A DNA stretch of 64,000 bases from Dolomitihabitans soli (GCF_022213955.1 NZ_JAKNTW010000024.1:1-64000), one strand, 5' to 3'. Positions 17,351 through 26,523 are shown, counted from the first letter of the stretch. Notes: generated by a model from the letters alone, not told the origin. Translations and numbers: made by a program.

Positions 17351-18285
17351 GACCGCTCCTTCGTGCGGAACAGGCGGAAGTTCAGCAAGCTGATGAGGAT
17401 CAGCACGAACGTGAAGACGTAGCTCATCGCCGCGGAGCTGCCCATCCGGTAGTCCTTCAGCCCTTCGTTGGCGATGTACATGATCGCGGTACGGGTCTCG
17501 AAGCCCGGTGCGCCGTTGGTCAGCAGGAACGACTGGCCGAACATGTTCGCCGAGGCCAGCAGGGTGCTGGTCACCACGAACAGCAGCACGGGACGAATCC
17601 CGGGCAGCGTCACGTGCCGGAGCTGCGCCCACCTCCCGGCGCCGTCCGCCCTGGCCGCCTCGTACAGCTCCTTCGGAATGTCCTGCAGCCCGGCCAGATA
17701 GATCACCGCGTTGAAGCCGAGCGTCCACCACAGCGTGATGCCGACCAGGGAGATCCACACCCACGGCAGGTTGGTCACCCACGGGATGGGACTGCCCAGC
17801 AGGTAGTTCACCGGGCCGTTGTTCGGGTCGAGCAGGATCCGCCAGAGCACGCACACCACCGCGACGCCCAGAACGTAGGGGGCGAAGTAGACGGCGCGGA
17901 AGAACGTGCGGCCGGGGAACTTCCGGTTGAGCACCAGTGCGATGCCGAACGGCACCACCACCAGCAGCGGCACGCTGAACAGGGTGAAGATCCCGGTGGC
18001 CTGCATCGAGGACCAGAAGGACTCGAAGACCAGCGAGGCGCTGTCGAACAGGTTGGTGTAGTTGGCCAGGCCCACGAACGGCTTGCCCGGCAGCAAGTAG
18101 TCCCAGTCGTGCAGGCTGATCCACAGCCCGAACACCGCGGGCGCGCCGACGAAGGCGGCGAACAGCAGGAGGTACGGGGCGAGGAAGAGGTACGGCGTGA
18201 ACCGTCCCGCCCGCCGTACCTTCGACCCGCCCGGCGGCGTCGTCTTCGCCACAGCCGGGGTACGCAGGGCCTGGCCGACCATCAC
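17347..18285 (-). CDS. Sugar ABC transporter permease, MalF/AraP-like
   Basis: A 312-residue permease with a charged N-terminal tail and six membrane segments. PYLFLAPYLLLF opens the first helix, SLHDWDY follows it, and the EAA loop reads ELYEAARADGAGRWAQLRHVTLPG. GTG 18285 overlaps the binding-protein stop (GTGA); ATG 18282 is an equally possible start. It pairs with the MalG-like permease to form the channel of the arabinoside importer. Confidence 0.92.
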   Translation of the reverse strand: MMVGQALRTPAVAKTTPPGGSKVRRAGRFTPYLFLAPYLLLFAAFVGAPAVFGLWISLHDWDYLLPGKPFVGLANYTNLFDSASLVFESFWSSMQATGIFTLFSVPLLVVVPFGIALVLNRKFPGRTFFRAVYFAPYVLGVAVVCVLWRILLDPNNGPVNYLLGSPIPWVTNLPWVWISLVGITLWWTLGFNAVIYLAGLQDIPKELYEAARADGAGRWAQLRHVTLPGIRPVLLFVVTSTLLASANMFGQSFLLTNGAPGFETRTAIMYIANEGLKDYRMGSSAAMSYVFTFVLILISLLNFRLFRTKERS

Positions 18286-19616
18286 GCGCCGTACTTCTTG
18301 CGGTTCTGCTCCAGGATCTTGTCCGCCTTGGCGGCCGCCTCGGCGAGGGCTTCCTTGGGAGCCTTCCGCAGCAGGATCGCCTGGTTCACCGCGGCGTCGA
18401 GGATCGGACCGGGGTCCTGGATACCGGGCACGGAGGGCGCGAAGAACAGGTCGTCGATCTGGGAGCCGATCGCCGCCTGCTCCTTGAGCGCCTTGAACTC
18501 GGCGCCGTCACGGATCACCTTCCGGGCCGGCACCTGGCCGCCCTTCGCCCACTCGAGCGACTGCTGGCTGATCCAGTTGATGAACACCTTGGCGGCGGCG
18601 AGCTTGTTCGGGTCGTCGGTCCGCTGCTTGAACACCACGAACTGGTGCGAGCCGGCCCACGCAGCCCGTTTGGCGCCGATCTGGGGCAGCGGGGCGACCC
18701 CCCACTCCAGTTCGTCGATCTCGTTGAGTGTGTTGATGCACCAGATGCCGTTCCAGTTGAATGCCGCGCGGCCGTTCTGCAGGGCGATGAAGTCGGCGTC
18801 CTGGGCGACGTTCTTCGGGCTGTAGCCCTGCTTGACCAGGTCCACCAGCCAGGTCAGCGCCTGTACGCCGGGCTCCTCGGCGAACTTCACCGCCATGGCG
18901 TCGTCGGTGAACATCTGGCCGCCGAACTGGTACATCAGCGACTGGAACTGGAAGGTGCCGGTGAACGCGAACGGCGTGGCCCAGTGGCCCTCGATCCCGG
19001 CCTTCTTCAGCGCCGCCAGGGCCGACATGTACTCCTCGGCGGTCTGGGGCGGCTTCTCCGGGTCGAGGTCCGCCTTCTTCATGACGGTCTTGTTGTAGAA
19101 CATGCCGAGCGGGTGGACGTCCAGCGGGATCGCGTACCGGCTCTCCTTGAAGACGCCCGCCTGCCAGACCGGCGGGGAGAAGTCCGCCTCGGTGAGGCTG
19201 AGCGACTTGGCCAGGTCGTCGAGTGGCAGCACCACGCCGCGCGCCGCGTTGGTCGCCACGCTGTCCACGTGCATGATGCCCAGGTCGGGGCCCTGGCCCG
19301 CGGAGACGGCCGCGGGCACCTTCTTGTAGTAGTCCTCCCACTTGTAGACGTTCATCGCGACCTTGATGTTGGGGTGCTCGCCTATGAACCTGTCGATCAG
19401 CTTCTTCATCACCGGGCCGTCGCCGCCGGTGAAGCCGTTCCAGAACGAGAGGGAGACGTCGGGGCCGGTGTAGGAGGTCGGCGCCGCGGTGGCGGGGGCG
19501 GTGGCCCCGGCCTTCGGGCCTCCGCCGCCTCCGCCGCACGCGCTGAGAACGAGCGCGCCGCCGGCGCCCAGGCCGAGGCCGAGGAGACGCCGTCTATTGA
19601 TCAGGGGGTCGGACAT
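18282..19616 (-). CDS. Sugar-binding lipoprotein of the arabinoside ABC importer (family 1)
   Basis: A 444-residue family 1 solute-binding protein. It starts with NRRRLLGLGLGAGG and a lipobox LVLSAC followed by a Gly-rich linker, so it is lipid-anchored and may be Tat-exported. The body has the usual SFWNGFTGGDGP start and a WNGIWC segment in the binding cleft. It is the first gene of an operon running through two permeases, GH43 and GH51, preceded by two LacI-type operators. Genomic context points to arabinose-containing oligosaccharides as ligands. Confidence 0.9.
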   Translation of the reverse strand: MSDPLINRRRLLGLGLGAGGALVLSACGGGGGGPKAGATAPATAAPTSYTGPDVSLSFWNGFTGGDGPVMKKLIDRFIGEHPNIKVAMNVYKWEDYYKKVPAAVSAGQGPDLGIMHVDSVATNAARGVVLPLDDLAKSLSLTEADFSPPVWQAGVFKESRYAIPLDVHPLGMFYNKTVMKKADLDPEKPPQTAEEYMSALAALKKAGIEGHWATPFAFTGTFQFQSLMYQFGGQMFTDDAMAVKFAEEPGVQALTWLVDLVKQGYSPKNVAQDADFIALQNGRAAFNWNGIWCINTLNEIDELEWGVAPLPQIGAKRAAWAGSHQFVVFKQRTDDPNKLAAAKVFINWISQQSLEWAKGGQVPARKVIRDGAEFKALKEQAAIGSQIDDLFFAPSVPGIQDPGPILDAAVNQAILLRKAPKEALAEAAAKADKILEQNRKKYGA

Positions 19617-19658
19617 CGTCGTTCACTCCTTGGGGAGCCCGTCGGAATGCCGCATTTC

Positions 19659-19682
19659 TACATCGTTGGTACCAACGTTGTA
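19659..19682. promoter_or_regulatory. LacI-type operator O1 of the arabinoside operon
   Basis: The core CGTTGGTACCAACG (19664-19677) is a perfect palindrome, and the symmetry extends to 24 bases with one mismatched pair. Toward the operon it lies between TTTACA and TGTAGA, which look like -35 and -10 elements, so a bound repressor would block RNA polymerase. Confidence 0.75.
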
Positions 19683-19702
19683 AATGGGACAGCCGAAACT
19701 CA

Positions 19703-19716
19703 TTACATCGTTGTAA
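19703..19716. promoter_or_regulatory. LacI-type operator O2 in front of the lacI-type gene
   Basis: TTACATCGTTGTAA is a near-perfect palindrome with the central CG typical of LacI operators. It shares the TACA(A/T)CG half-site with O1, and the two centres lie 39 bases apart, in the gap between the divergent importer operon and regulator gene. It probably mediates autoregulation. Confidence 0.65.
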
Positions 19717-19770
19717 ACTGATGCTCGGAACGGGATAGAGTTCCGTCGACACCATCGACGAGGGGACACC

Positions 19771-20775
19771 ATGCGGCCGCGCCTCAAAGACGTCGCAGAG
19801 CACGCGGGCGTGTCCATCAAGACCGTGTCCAACGTGGTCAACGGCTATCCGCACGTCAGTGAGGAGACCCGCACCCGGGTTGAGGCGGCCATCGAGGCGC
19901 TGCGCTACCTGCCCAACCTGTCGGCCAGGAGCCTGCGGCAGGGTCGCTCAGGGGTGATCGCGCTGGCCGTGCCAGATCTGGCCATCCCTTACTTCGCCGA
20001 ATTGGCCACCCGGGTGCTCACGGCGGCGGACCGGCGTGGCTGGACGGTGCTCATCGACCAGACCCAGGGCGAGCGTGACAAGGAGCAGGTCGTCGTCTCC
20101 GGCATCCGGGCCCAGCTCATCGACGGGCTGCTCTTCAGCCCTCTCGCCCTCACCCCCGCCGACCTGGTCGGCCGGTCCGACGACACGCCCATGGTGCTCC
20201 TCGGCGAACGCACCGGGCGCCGCCGCACGCCGTACGACCACGTCACGATCGACAACGTGGCCGCCGCGCGGGAGGCCACCCAGCACCTGATCACTCTGGG
20301 GCGGCAGCGGATCGCCGCGATCGGCGCGCAGCGCTCCGCCGCCGGGGTCACCGCCCGGCTCCGCCTGCGCGGCTACCGGCAGGCCCTCGCCGCGGCGGGG
20401 CTGCCGGAGTACGCCGTGGCGCACGTGAACGCCTTCCACCGCTCCGACGGGGCGGCGGCCATGACCACCCTGCTCGACCTCCCCGAACCCCCCGACGCGG
20501 TGTTCTGCTTCAACGACACGCTGGCCCTGGGCGCGATGCGCGCTCTGCTCTCGCGTGGCTTCCGGGTGCCGCACGACGTGGCCCTGATCGGCTTCGACGA
20601 CATCGAGGACGGCCGGTTCTCCACCCCCACCCTGTCCACCGTCTCCCCCGACAAGCCGGGAATCGCCGACGTCGCCATCGCACTCCTCGCCGCCCGCCTC
20701 ACCGGCCCCCCGGCCGACCCCAGCGAACTCTGCGCCGGCCACCGCCTCGTCCCCCGCGAGAGCACCCTCGGCTAG
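19771..20775 (+). CDS. LacI-family transcriptional regulator of the arabinoside operon
   Basis: A 334-residue LacI/GalR-type repressor. The N-terminal helix-turn-helix reads LKDVAEHAGVSIKTVSNVVNG and the hinge follows with LSARSLRQGRSG. The periplasmic-binding-protein-like effector domain contains FCFNDTLALGAMRAL and ALIGFDDIEDG. It is divergent from the arabinoside importer and lies beside two palindromic operators, so it very likely represses that operon until arabinose or an arabino-oligosaccharide binds. A hairpin terminator follows. Confidence 0.92.
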   Translation: MRPRLKDVAEHAGVSIKTVSNVVNGYPHVSEETRTRVEAAIEALRYLPNLSARSLRQGRSGVIALAVPDLAIPYFAELATRVLTAADRRGWTVLIDQTQGERDKEQVVVSGIRAQLIDGLLFSPLALTPADLVGRSDDTPMVLLGERTGRRRTPYDHVTIDNVAAAREATQHLITLGRQRIAAIGAQRSAAGVTARLRLRGYRQALAAAGLPEYAVAHVNAFHRSDGAAAMTTLLDLPEPPDAVFCFNDTLALGAMRALLSRGFRVPHDVALIGFDDIEDGRFSTPTLSTVSPDKPGIADVAIALLAARLTGPPADPSELCAGHRLVPRESTLG

Positions 20776-20832
20776 AGCGACACCGGCCACAAGACGCCAC
20801 CGCCCGACGCGTCACCCCTCGGAACACCAGGC

Positions 20833-20866
20833 GGACGGCCATCCTCCCATCGGAGGACGGCCGTCC
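20833..20866. terminator. Bidirectional terminator hairpin between lacI-type gene and dctA
   Basis: GGACGGCC-A-TCCTCC and GGAGGA-C-GGCCGTCC form a 14-pair stem with one mismatch and a CATC loop. It lies between two convergent genes and can serve both. Confidence 0.8.
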
Positions 20867-20896
20867 AGGTGTGCCGACGTGTGCGGGCTGACCGGA

Positions 20897-22246
20897 TCAG
20901 GTGACCGCGTCGCGTTCGAGCTCTCTGGGCTCGGCCGGGGCGTGGTCGTCGACGAGGGTGGACTCGTCGAACGGGATCCGGCCGGCCAGCACCTCGCCGG
21001 CGCGTTCGGCGTCGAACTCCTTGGTCCAGGTGCCGATGAGCACCGTGGCGACGGCGTTGCCGGCGAAGTTGGTGAGCGCGCGGGCCTCGGACATGAACCT
21101 GTCGATGCCGACGATCAGGCCGACGCCGTCCACCAGGTCGGGCCGGTGCGACTGCAGGCCCCCCGCCAGCGTGGCCAGGCCGGCCCCGGTGACCCCCGCC
21201 GCCCCCTTCGAAGCGATGATCATAAAGACCAGCAGGGAGATCTGCTCGCCGAGCGCGAGCGGCGAGCCGGTGGCGCTGGCGATGAACAACGTGGCCATGG
21301 TCAGGTAGATCGCCGTGCCGTCGAGGTTGAAGGAGTAGCCGGTCGGCACGGTGATGCCGACGACGGGACGGCTCACGCCGAGGTGTTCCATCTTGGCGAT
21401 CAGCCGGGGCAGCGCCGACTCCGACGACGACGTGGACAGGATGAGCAGGAACTCCCGGCCGAGATAACGGAACAGGGAGAGCAGGCCGATCCTGGCCACC
21501 AGCCACAGCAGCGGCCCGAGGACGCCCGCGACGAACAGGACGCAGGTGGCGTAGAAGCCGAACATGATGACGGCCAGGCTCCTGAGCGCGTCGATCCCGG
21601 TCGCGCCCACCACCGCCGCCATCGCGCCGAACGCGCCCACCGGGGCGGCCCACATGATCATGGCGAGGATCCGGAACACGAGCCGCTGGATGTGCCCGAT
21701 CCCGGTCAGGATCGGCGTCGCCTTGTCCCCCATCGCCTGCAACGCGAACCCCGCCAGCAGCGCCACCAGGAGGGTCTGCAGCACCTGGCCCTCGGTGAAG
21801 GCCGAGACGAGCGTCGTCGGGATGATGCCGAGCAGGAAGGCCACGGTGTCGCTCTCGCCGCCCTTGGCCGCCTCGGCCTCGGCCGCCTGGCGCAGCTCGT
21901 CGGTCAGCGCCAGCCCTTGGCCGGGGTCCAGCAGGTTGCCCACCACCAGGCCGATGGCGAGCGCTACAGTCGACATGAGGACGAAGTAGCCGACCGCCAG
22001 GCCGCCGACCCTGCCGACCTTGGCCGCCTGGGTCACCGACCCGACCCCCAGCACGATCGTGCAGAAGATGATCGGACTGATCATCATCTTGATCAGCCCG
22101 ACGAAGGCCGTGCCGACCGGTTTCAGTGCGACGCCGAGGTCCGGCGCCAGCAGGCCCACGGCGATGCCGGCGATCGCGGCCACGATGACCGCGAGATACA
22201 GATAATGAGTCTTGTCCCTGCGTACGGGGTGTGCGGGTGAGGCCAT
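20897..22246 (-). CDS. dctA: C4-dicarboxylate:cation symporter, DctA/DAACS family
   Basis: A 449-residue carrier with the fold of the glutamate/C4-dicarboxylate family. It shows the Ser-rich hairpin STSSSESALPRLI, the helix break in VPTGYSFNLDGTAIY and the late helix ASKGAAGVTGAG. It should bring succinate, fumarate or malate into the cell with protons or sodium. It is divergent from a sensor kinase/response regulator pair of the DcuS/CitA type, which probably controls it. The C-terminal tail is hydrophilic and acidic. Confidence 0.92.
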   Translation of the reverse strand: MASPAHPVRRDKTHYLYLAVIVAAIAGIAVGLLAPDLGVALKPVGTAFVGLIKMMISPIIFCTIVLGVGSVTQAAKVGRVGGLAVGYFVLMSTVALAIGLVVGNLLDPGQGLALTDELRQAAEAEAAKGGESDTVAFLLGIIPTTLVSAFTEGQVLQTLLVALLAGFALQAMGDKATPILTGIGHIQRLVFRILAMIMWAAPVGAFGAMAAVVGATGIDALRSLAVIMFGFYATCVLFVAGVLGPLLWLVARIGLLSLFRYLGREFLLILSTSSSESALPRLIAKMEHLGVSRPVVGITVPTGYSFNLDGTAIYLTMATLFIASATGSPLALGEQISLLVFMIIASKGAAGVTGAGLATLAGGLQSHRPDLVDGVGLIVGIDRFMSEARALTNFAGNAVATVLIGTWTKEFDAERAGEVLAGRIPFDESTLVDDHAPAEPRELERDAVT

Positions 22247-22265
22247 GGGGGGTCTCCGTGATCAT

Positions 22266-22291
22266 CGCTCGAAGAAGGTTCGGTTCGAGCG
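22266..22291. promoter_or_regulatory. Inverted repeat in the dctA/dctS intergenic region
   Basis: CGCTCGAA and TTCGAGCG form perfect 8-base arms around a 10-base spacer, just upstream of the dctA start. It may be a response-regulator site or a leader hairpin. Nearer the kinase gene, GTTCA occurs twice (GCGTTCATTTCGTTCA). Confidence 0.45.
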
Positions 22292-22351
22292 ACTATCCGC
22301 AGGGACTATGACCTATGTCACCATTGCGTTCATTTCGTTCACCATCGAAGC

Positions 22352-24013
22352 GTGAAAGTGAGAGAGCAGATGGCGCGCACCCACCGCCGCGCGGGCCACG
22401 TGAGCCACGTCAGTCACTGGAGCGTGGCCCGGCAGGTGCTGCTGCTCCAGATCGTCGTCGTCGGCGTGACCGTCGTGGGGGCCACCCTGCTCGCCCTCGT
22501 GCACACCCGTGATCTCCTCACCGCCGAGGCCACCCGGACGGCGCGCGCGGTCGCGATCAGCGTGGCCGACTCGCCCTCCGTGCTGGCGGCGCTCGGCGAC
22601 GCGAACCCCTCCACCACGCTCCAGCCGTACGCCGAGCGCATCCGCCGGGACGCCGAGGTCGACTTCATCACCATCATGAGCACGGCGGGCCGGCGATACA
22701 CCCACCCGAACCCGGCCATGATCGGCGGCCACTTCCTCGGCAACACCGGTCCCGCGCTGCGCGGCGCCACCTTCACCGAGACCTACACGGGCACGCTCGG
22801 ACAGTCGGTCAGGGCGGTCGCCCCCGTCCTGTCCCGAGACGGCACCGTACGCGCGCTGGTGAGCGTGGGGATCACGATCGAGAAGATCAGCGCCAGGCTC
22901 CAGGAGCAGATCGGCGTCGCCGGGGTAACCGGACTGCTCGGCCTGACAACCGGCGGCGCGGGCGCCTACCTGGTGGCCTTCCGGCTGCGGCGCCAGACCC
23001 ACGGGCTCGCGGCCACCGAGCTGAGCCGGATCTACGAGCACCACGACGCGATCCTGCACGCCGTACGCGAGGGACTGCTGCTCGTGGACGGCGAGCACCG
23101 CCTGACGTTGTGCAACGACGGCGCGCGCGACCTGCTCGGGCTGCCCGCGGACGCGGAGGGCCGTGACGTGGCCGGGCTGGGGCTGCCGGCCTCGCTGGCC
23201 GAGTCGCTGGCGAGCGGGGAGGACCGCTCCGACGAGATCCACCTGACCGCCGACCGCGTGCTCGTCGTCAACACGGCGGCGGTGCGGTCGGGCTCACGCA
23301 CCCTCGGCACCGTGGTGACCCTGCGCGACCACACCGAGCTGCGCGAGCTGACCGGCGAACTCGACGCGGCCCGCGGCTTCACCGAGTCGCTCCGCTCGGC
23401 CGCGCACGAGTCGGCCAACCGCCTGCACACCGTGATCACGCTCGTCGAGCTGGGCCGGACCGGCGAGGCGGTGCAGTTCGCGACCTCGGAACTCCAGGCG
23501 GCCCAGCAGCTCACGGACCGGGTGGTGGGCGCGGTGCGCGAACCCGCCCTCGCGGCGCTGCTGCTCGGCAAGACCGCCGAGGCGGCCGAACGCGGCGTGG
23601 AGCTGTCGATCACACCGGACAGCGAGCTCGGCGACATCGGGCTCGGCGTCCGCGACCTCGTCACGATCCTGGGCAACCTGATCGACAACGCGACCGACGC
23701 GGCCGTGTCCAGCGGCCCTCCCGCCCGGGTCCGCGTCCACCTGCGCGCCGAGCGCGGCACCGTACTCGTCCGCGTCTCCGACAGCGGCCCCGGCCTCGCT
23801 CCGGCCGCGGCCGAAGACGCCTTCCGCCGCGGCTGGACCACCAAGGGCGACGGCCGCGGCCTCGGCCTGGCCCTCGTCGGCCAGGCCGTACGCCGCCTCG
23901 GCGGCACGGTCGAGGTCGACCGCGGCGAGCCCGGGTCGCACGGGGGCGCGGTCTTCACCGTCACGCTTCCCCCGGCGGGCGCGCCGGCCGGTCCCGGGGA
24001 GGCGGCTTCATGA
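22352..24013 (+). CDS. Sensor histidine kinase, DcuS/CitA (DctS) type
   Basis: A 553-residue membrane sensor kinase. One membrane helix near residues 25-50 and a second near 190-215 frame an extracytoplasmic PAS-like sensor domain (SPSVLAALGD, RYTHPNPAMIGG). A cytoplasmic PAS domain follows, then the histidine box AAHESANRLH with His352, and an HATPase domain (NLIDNATDAA, DSGPGL, GRGLGLALVG). The GTG at 22352 has a weak ribosome site; ATG 22370 is an alternative. It overlaps the regulator gene by four bases (ATGA) and probably senses C4-dicarboxylates or citrate. Confidence 0.9.
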   Translation: MKVREQMARTHRRAGHVSHVSHWSVARQVLLLQIVVVGVTVVGATLLALVHTRDLLTAEATRTARAVAISVADSPSVLAALGDANPSTTLQPYAERIRRDAEVDFITIMSTAGRRYTHPNPAMIGGHFLGNTGPALRGATFTETYTGTLGQSVRAVAPVLSRDGTVRALVSVGITIEKISARLQEQIGVAGVTGLLGLTTGGAGAYLVAFRLRRQTHGLAATELSRIYEHHDAILHAVREGLLLVDGEHRLTLCNDGARDLLGLPADAEGRDVAGLGLPASLAESLASGEDRSDEIHLTADRVLVVNTAAVRSGSRTLGTVVTLRDHTELRELTGELDAARGFTESLRSAAHESANRLHTVITLVELGRTGEAVQFATSELQAAQQLTDRVVGAVREPALAALLLGKTAEAAERGVELSITPDSELGDIGLGVRDLVTILGNLIDNATDAAVSSGPPARVRVHLRAERGTVLVRVSDSGPGLAPAAAEDAFRRGWTTKGDGRGLGLALVGQAVRRLGGTVEVDRGEPGSHGGAVFTVTLPPAGAPAGPGEAAS

Positions 24014-24690
24014 TCTCGGTGCTCATCGTGGAGGACGAGGAGATCACGGCGGAGGCGAACCGCGTCTACGTGGAGCGGATGGCCGGGTTCCGGGTGGCGG
24101 GCGTGGTCAGGTCGGGAGGCGAGGCGCTGCGGTTCCTCCGCAGTCACCCCGCGGACCTGGTCCTGCTCGACCTGTACCTGCCGGACATGCACGGCCTGGA
24201 CCTCTGCCGGGCGCTGCGCGCGGCCGGCGTCCCGATCGACGTCATCGCGGTGACCTCGGCCCGCGACCTGTCCGTGGTGCGGTCAGCGGTGTCCGTCGGC
24301 GTGGTGCAGTACCTGCTCAAGCCCTTCGCGTTCGCCGCGCTGAGCGAGAAGCTGGAGCGTTATGCGTGGTTCCGTTCGAGGGTCGGCGGCCAGGGCGAGG
24401 TCAGCGGGCAGGGCGAGGTGGATCGGGCGCTCGCCACGCTCCGCGGGGCCACCGCCCTGCCGAAGGGCATGACGCAGGACACCATGGCGGCCGTGGCCGG
24501 CGAGCTCAGGAAGGCGGCGGAGGGCCTGTCCGCCCACGCCGCGGGGACGGCCATCGGCGTGTCCCGGGTCACCGCCCGCCGCTACCTGGAACACCTGGTC
24601 GAGACCGGAATCGCCAGGCGCATCCCGCGCTACGGCGGGGTCGGCCGCCCCGAACTGCTCTACCAGCTCACCCGTGACCCGGCGAGCTGA
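24010..24690 (+). CDS. Response regulator, DcuR/CitB (DctR) type
   Basis: A 226-residue response regulator. The receiver domain has VEDEE near the N-terminus, phospho-acceptor Asp54 in LVLLDLYLPDMHG and the conserved Lys in LLKPF. The output domain carries a helix-turn-helix around AGTAIGVSRVTARRYLEHL, as in CitB/DcuR regulators. It is translated in coupling with the sensor kinase and probably activates the divergent dctA. Confidence 0.92.
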   Translation: MISVLIVEDEEITAEANRVYVERMAGFRVAGVVRSGGEALRFLRSHPADLVLLDLYLPDMHGLDLCRALRAAGVPIDVIAVTSARDLSVVRSAVSVGVVQYLLKPFAFAALSEKLERYAWFRSRVGGQGEVSGQGEVDRALATLRGATALPKGMTQDTMAAVAGELRKAAEGLSAHAAGTAIGVSRVTARRYLEHLVETGIARRIPRYGGVGRPELLYQLTRDPAS

Positions 24691-24788
24691 GAGCTGACCG
24701 ATCCTGGACGGCACAGCGACCGCTGACGCCGACGTCGGCATCCCGCAGACCATCCGGCGTCACCTCCAGCCCTGAGCGAACGGAACGG

Positions 24789-24814
24789 CTGGAGCGTGAC
24801 CCGGCAGGTGCTGC
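24789..24814 (+). repeat. 26-bp copy of the start of the sensor kinase gene
   Basis: The segment matches bases 22417-22442 inside the sensor kinase gene in 25 of 26 positions. Read in the same frame it again gives WSV-x-RQVL, the typical start of such kinases. It may be a remnant of a second kinase gene. The rest of the 24691-24969 gap holds short GGC(A/G)TCGCCCTCCC repeats and a terminator, but no gene. Confidence 0.5.
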
Positions 24815-24911
24815 GCGGAACGACATCCCCCAGACCCGCCGGCATCGCCCTCCCGCCTGACCGAACCGAACGGCATCCCGGCGTCGCCCTCCCGGGCCTG
24901 GGCGGACGGGA

Positions 24912-24946
24912 CCCGCGGGGAAGGCGGGTGGCGCCTCCCCCGCGGG
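24912..24946. terminator. Strong hairpin between response regulator and alpha-glucosidase genes
   Basis: CCCGCGGGG at one end and its complement at the other pair with one mismatch into a stem of about 14 pairs with a short loop. It lies just downstream of the alpha-glucosidase gene on the minus strand and between two convergent genes, so it can terminate both. Confidence 0.7.
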
Positions 24947-24969
24947 GGTGTGCTTCTCCGATCGGGCCG

Positions 24970-26523
24970 TCAGCGGAGCCAGGCCGCGGTGTCCGCGGGG
25001 AGGCCGTCCACGTCGACGGGGCCGCTGGTGAGCAGCACCTCCCGGTCCGGCGGGAGCGCCACCGGCGCGGGACCGAGGTTGACCACACAGGTCAGCCCGG
25101 ACTCGCGGGTGAAGGCGAGCACCCCGTCTCCCAGGTCGAGCCACGTCAGGCTGCCGTCGCCCAGGCACTCCGCGCGGATGCGCAGCCCGGCGCGGTACAG
25201 CGCGAGCATGGAACCGGGATCGGTCTCCTGGGCCTCGGTGGTGAGCTCCTTCCAGGCCGCGGGCTGCGGCAGCCAGGGCTCACCCGTGCTGAAGCCGTAC
25301 GGCGGGGCGGAACCCGACCACGGCAGCGGCACCCGGCAGCCGTCGCGGCCCGGGACGGTGTGCCCCGACCTGTTCCACATCGGGTCCTGGCGCAGTTCGT
25401 CTGGGATGTCGTCGACCTCGGGCAGGCCGAGTTCCTCACCCTGGTAGACGTAGACGCTGCCGGGCAGCGCCATGGCGAGCAGCGCCGCCGCTCTGGCCCG
25501 GCGGCGGCCGAGTTCGAGGTCGGTCGCCGTGCCGTCCCTGCGGTCGTCGTTGCTCCAGGAGGTGTCGGCCCTGCCGTACCTCGTGACCGGGCGGGCGACG
25601 TCGTGGTTGGACAGCACCCAGGTGGCCGGGGCGCCGAGTGGCACGTGGGTGGCCAGGGTCCGCTCGATCGACGCGCGCAACTCGGCGGGGCTCCACGGGC
25701 TGCCGAGGAAGTCGAAGTTGAACGCGGTGTGCATCTCGTCGGCGCGCAGGTAGCGGGCGAAGCGCTCCTGGTCGGGCAGCCACACCTCGCCGATCAGGAT
25801 CCGCTCGTCGTACTCGTCGGCGACCCGCCGCCAGTCCCGGTAGATCTCGTGCACGCCGTCGCGGTCGGTATAGGGGTCCTGGCCGTCGGGCTCGGCGTCC
25901 GGGTCCTTGATCAGCAGCGCGGCCGAGTCGATCCTGATGCCGTCCACCCCCCGGTCGAACCAGAACCGCAGCACGTCGTGGAAGTCCTCGATGACGTCGG
26001 CGTTGTTCCAGTTGAAGTCGGGCTGCTCGGGCGCGAACAGGTGGAGGTACCACTCGCCGTCGGGCACCTGGGTCCACGCCGGCCCGCCGAAGATCGACTG
26101 CCAGTCGTTCGGCGGCTTCTCCCCCCTGCCCGGCCGGAACCAGAACCGTTCCCTGGCCGGCGAACCGGGCCCGGCGGCCAGCGCCTCGACGAACCACGCC
26201 ATCTGGTCGGAGCCGTGGTTGGGCACCACGTCGATGATCACGCGGATGTCCAGGCCGTGCGCCTCCTCGATGAACTTCTCCGCCTCGGCGAGGGTGCCGA
26301 ACACGGGCTCGATGTCACGGTAGTCGGCCACGTCGTAGCCGCCGTCCGCCATCGGCGAGGGATACCACGGGTTCAGCCAGACCGCGTTCGCACCGAGCTC
26401 CGCGAGGTACGGCAGGCGGGCCCGCGCACCGGCCAGGTCTCCGAACCCGTCGCCGTTCCCGTCGGCGAAGCTGCGCAGGTAGACCTGGTAGATCGCGGCT
26501 CCCCGCCACCACGTCTTGGGCAT
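24970..26523 (-). CDS. aglA: Alpha-glucosidase, glycoside hydrolase family 13
   Basis: A 517-residue intracellular GH13 enzyme that splits maltose-like or isomaltose-like sugars to glucose. Nucleophile Asp199 is in DGIRIDSA, acid/base Glu246 in IGEVWLPD and the third Asp308 in SNHDVARP. The N-terminal WWRGAAIYQVYLRSFADGNG and DVVPNHGSDQ are classic. ATG 26523 follows GGAGAG. It is the last gene of a MalR-controlled operon with two permeases and a binding protein. Choice between alpha-1,4 and alpha-1,6 specificity cannot be made safely from the motifs. Confidence 0.93.
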   Translation of the reverse strand: MPKTWWRGAAIYQVYLRSFADGNGDGFGDLAGARARLPYLAELGANAVWLNPWYPSPMADGGYDVADYRDIEPVFGTLAEAEKFIEEAHGLDIRVIIDVVPNHGSDQMAWFVEALAAGPGSPARERFWFRPGRGEKPPNDWQSIFGGPAWTQVPDGEWYLHLFAPEQPDFNWNNADVIEDFHDVLRFWFDRGVDGIRIDSAALLIKDPDAEPDGQDPYTDRDGVHEIYRDWRRVADEYDERILIGEVWLPDQERFARYLRADEMHTAFNFDFLGSPWSPAELRASIERTLATHVPLGAPATWVLSNHDVARPVTRYGRADTSWSNDDRRDGTATDLELGRRRARAAALLAMALPGSVYVYQGEELGLPEVDDIPDELRQDPMWNRSGHTVPGRDGCRVPLPWSGSAPPYGFSTGEPWLPQPAAWKELTTEAQETDPGSMLALYRAGLRIRAECLGDGSLTWLDLGDGVLAFTRESGLTCVVNLGPAPVALPPDREVLLTSGPVDVDGLPADTAAWLR

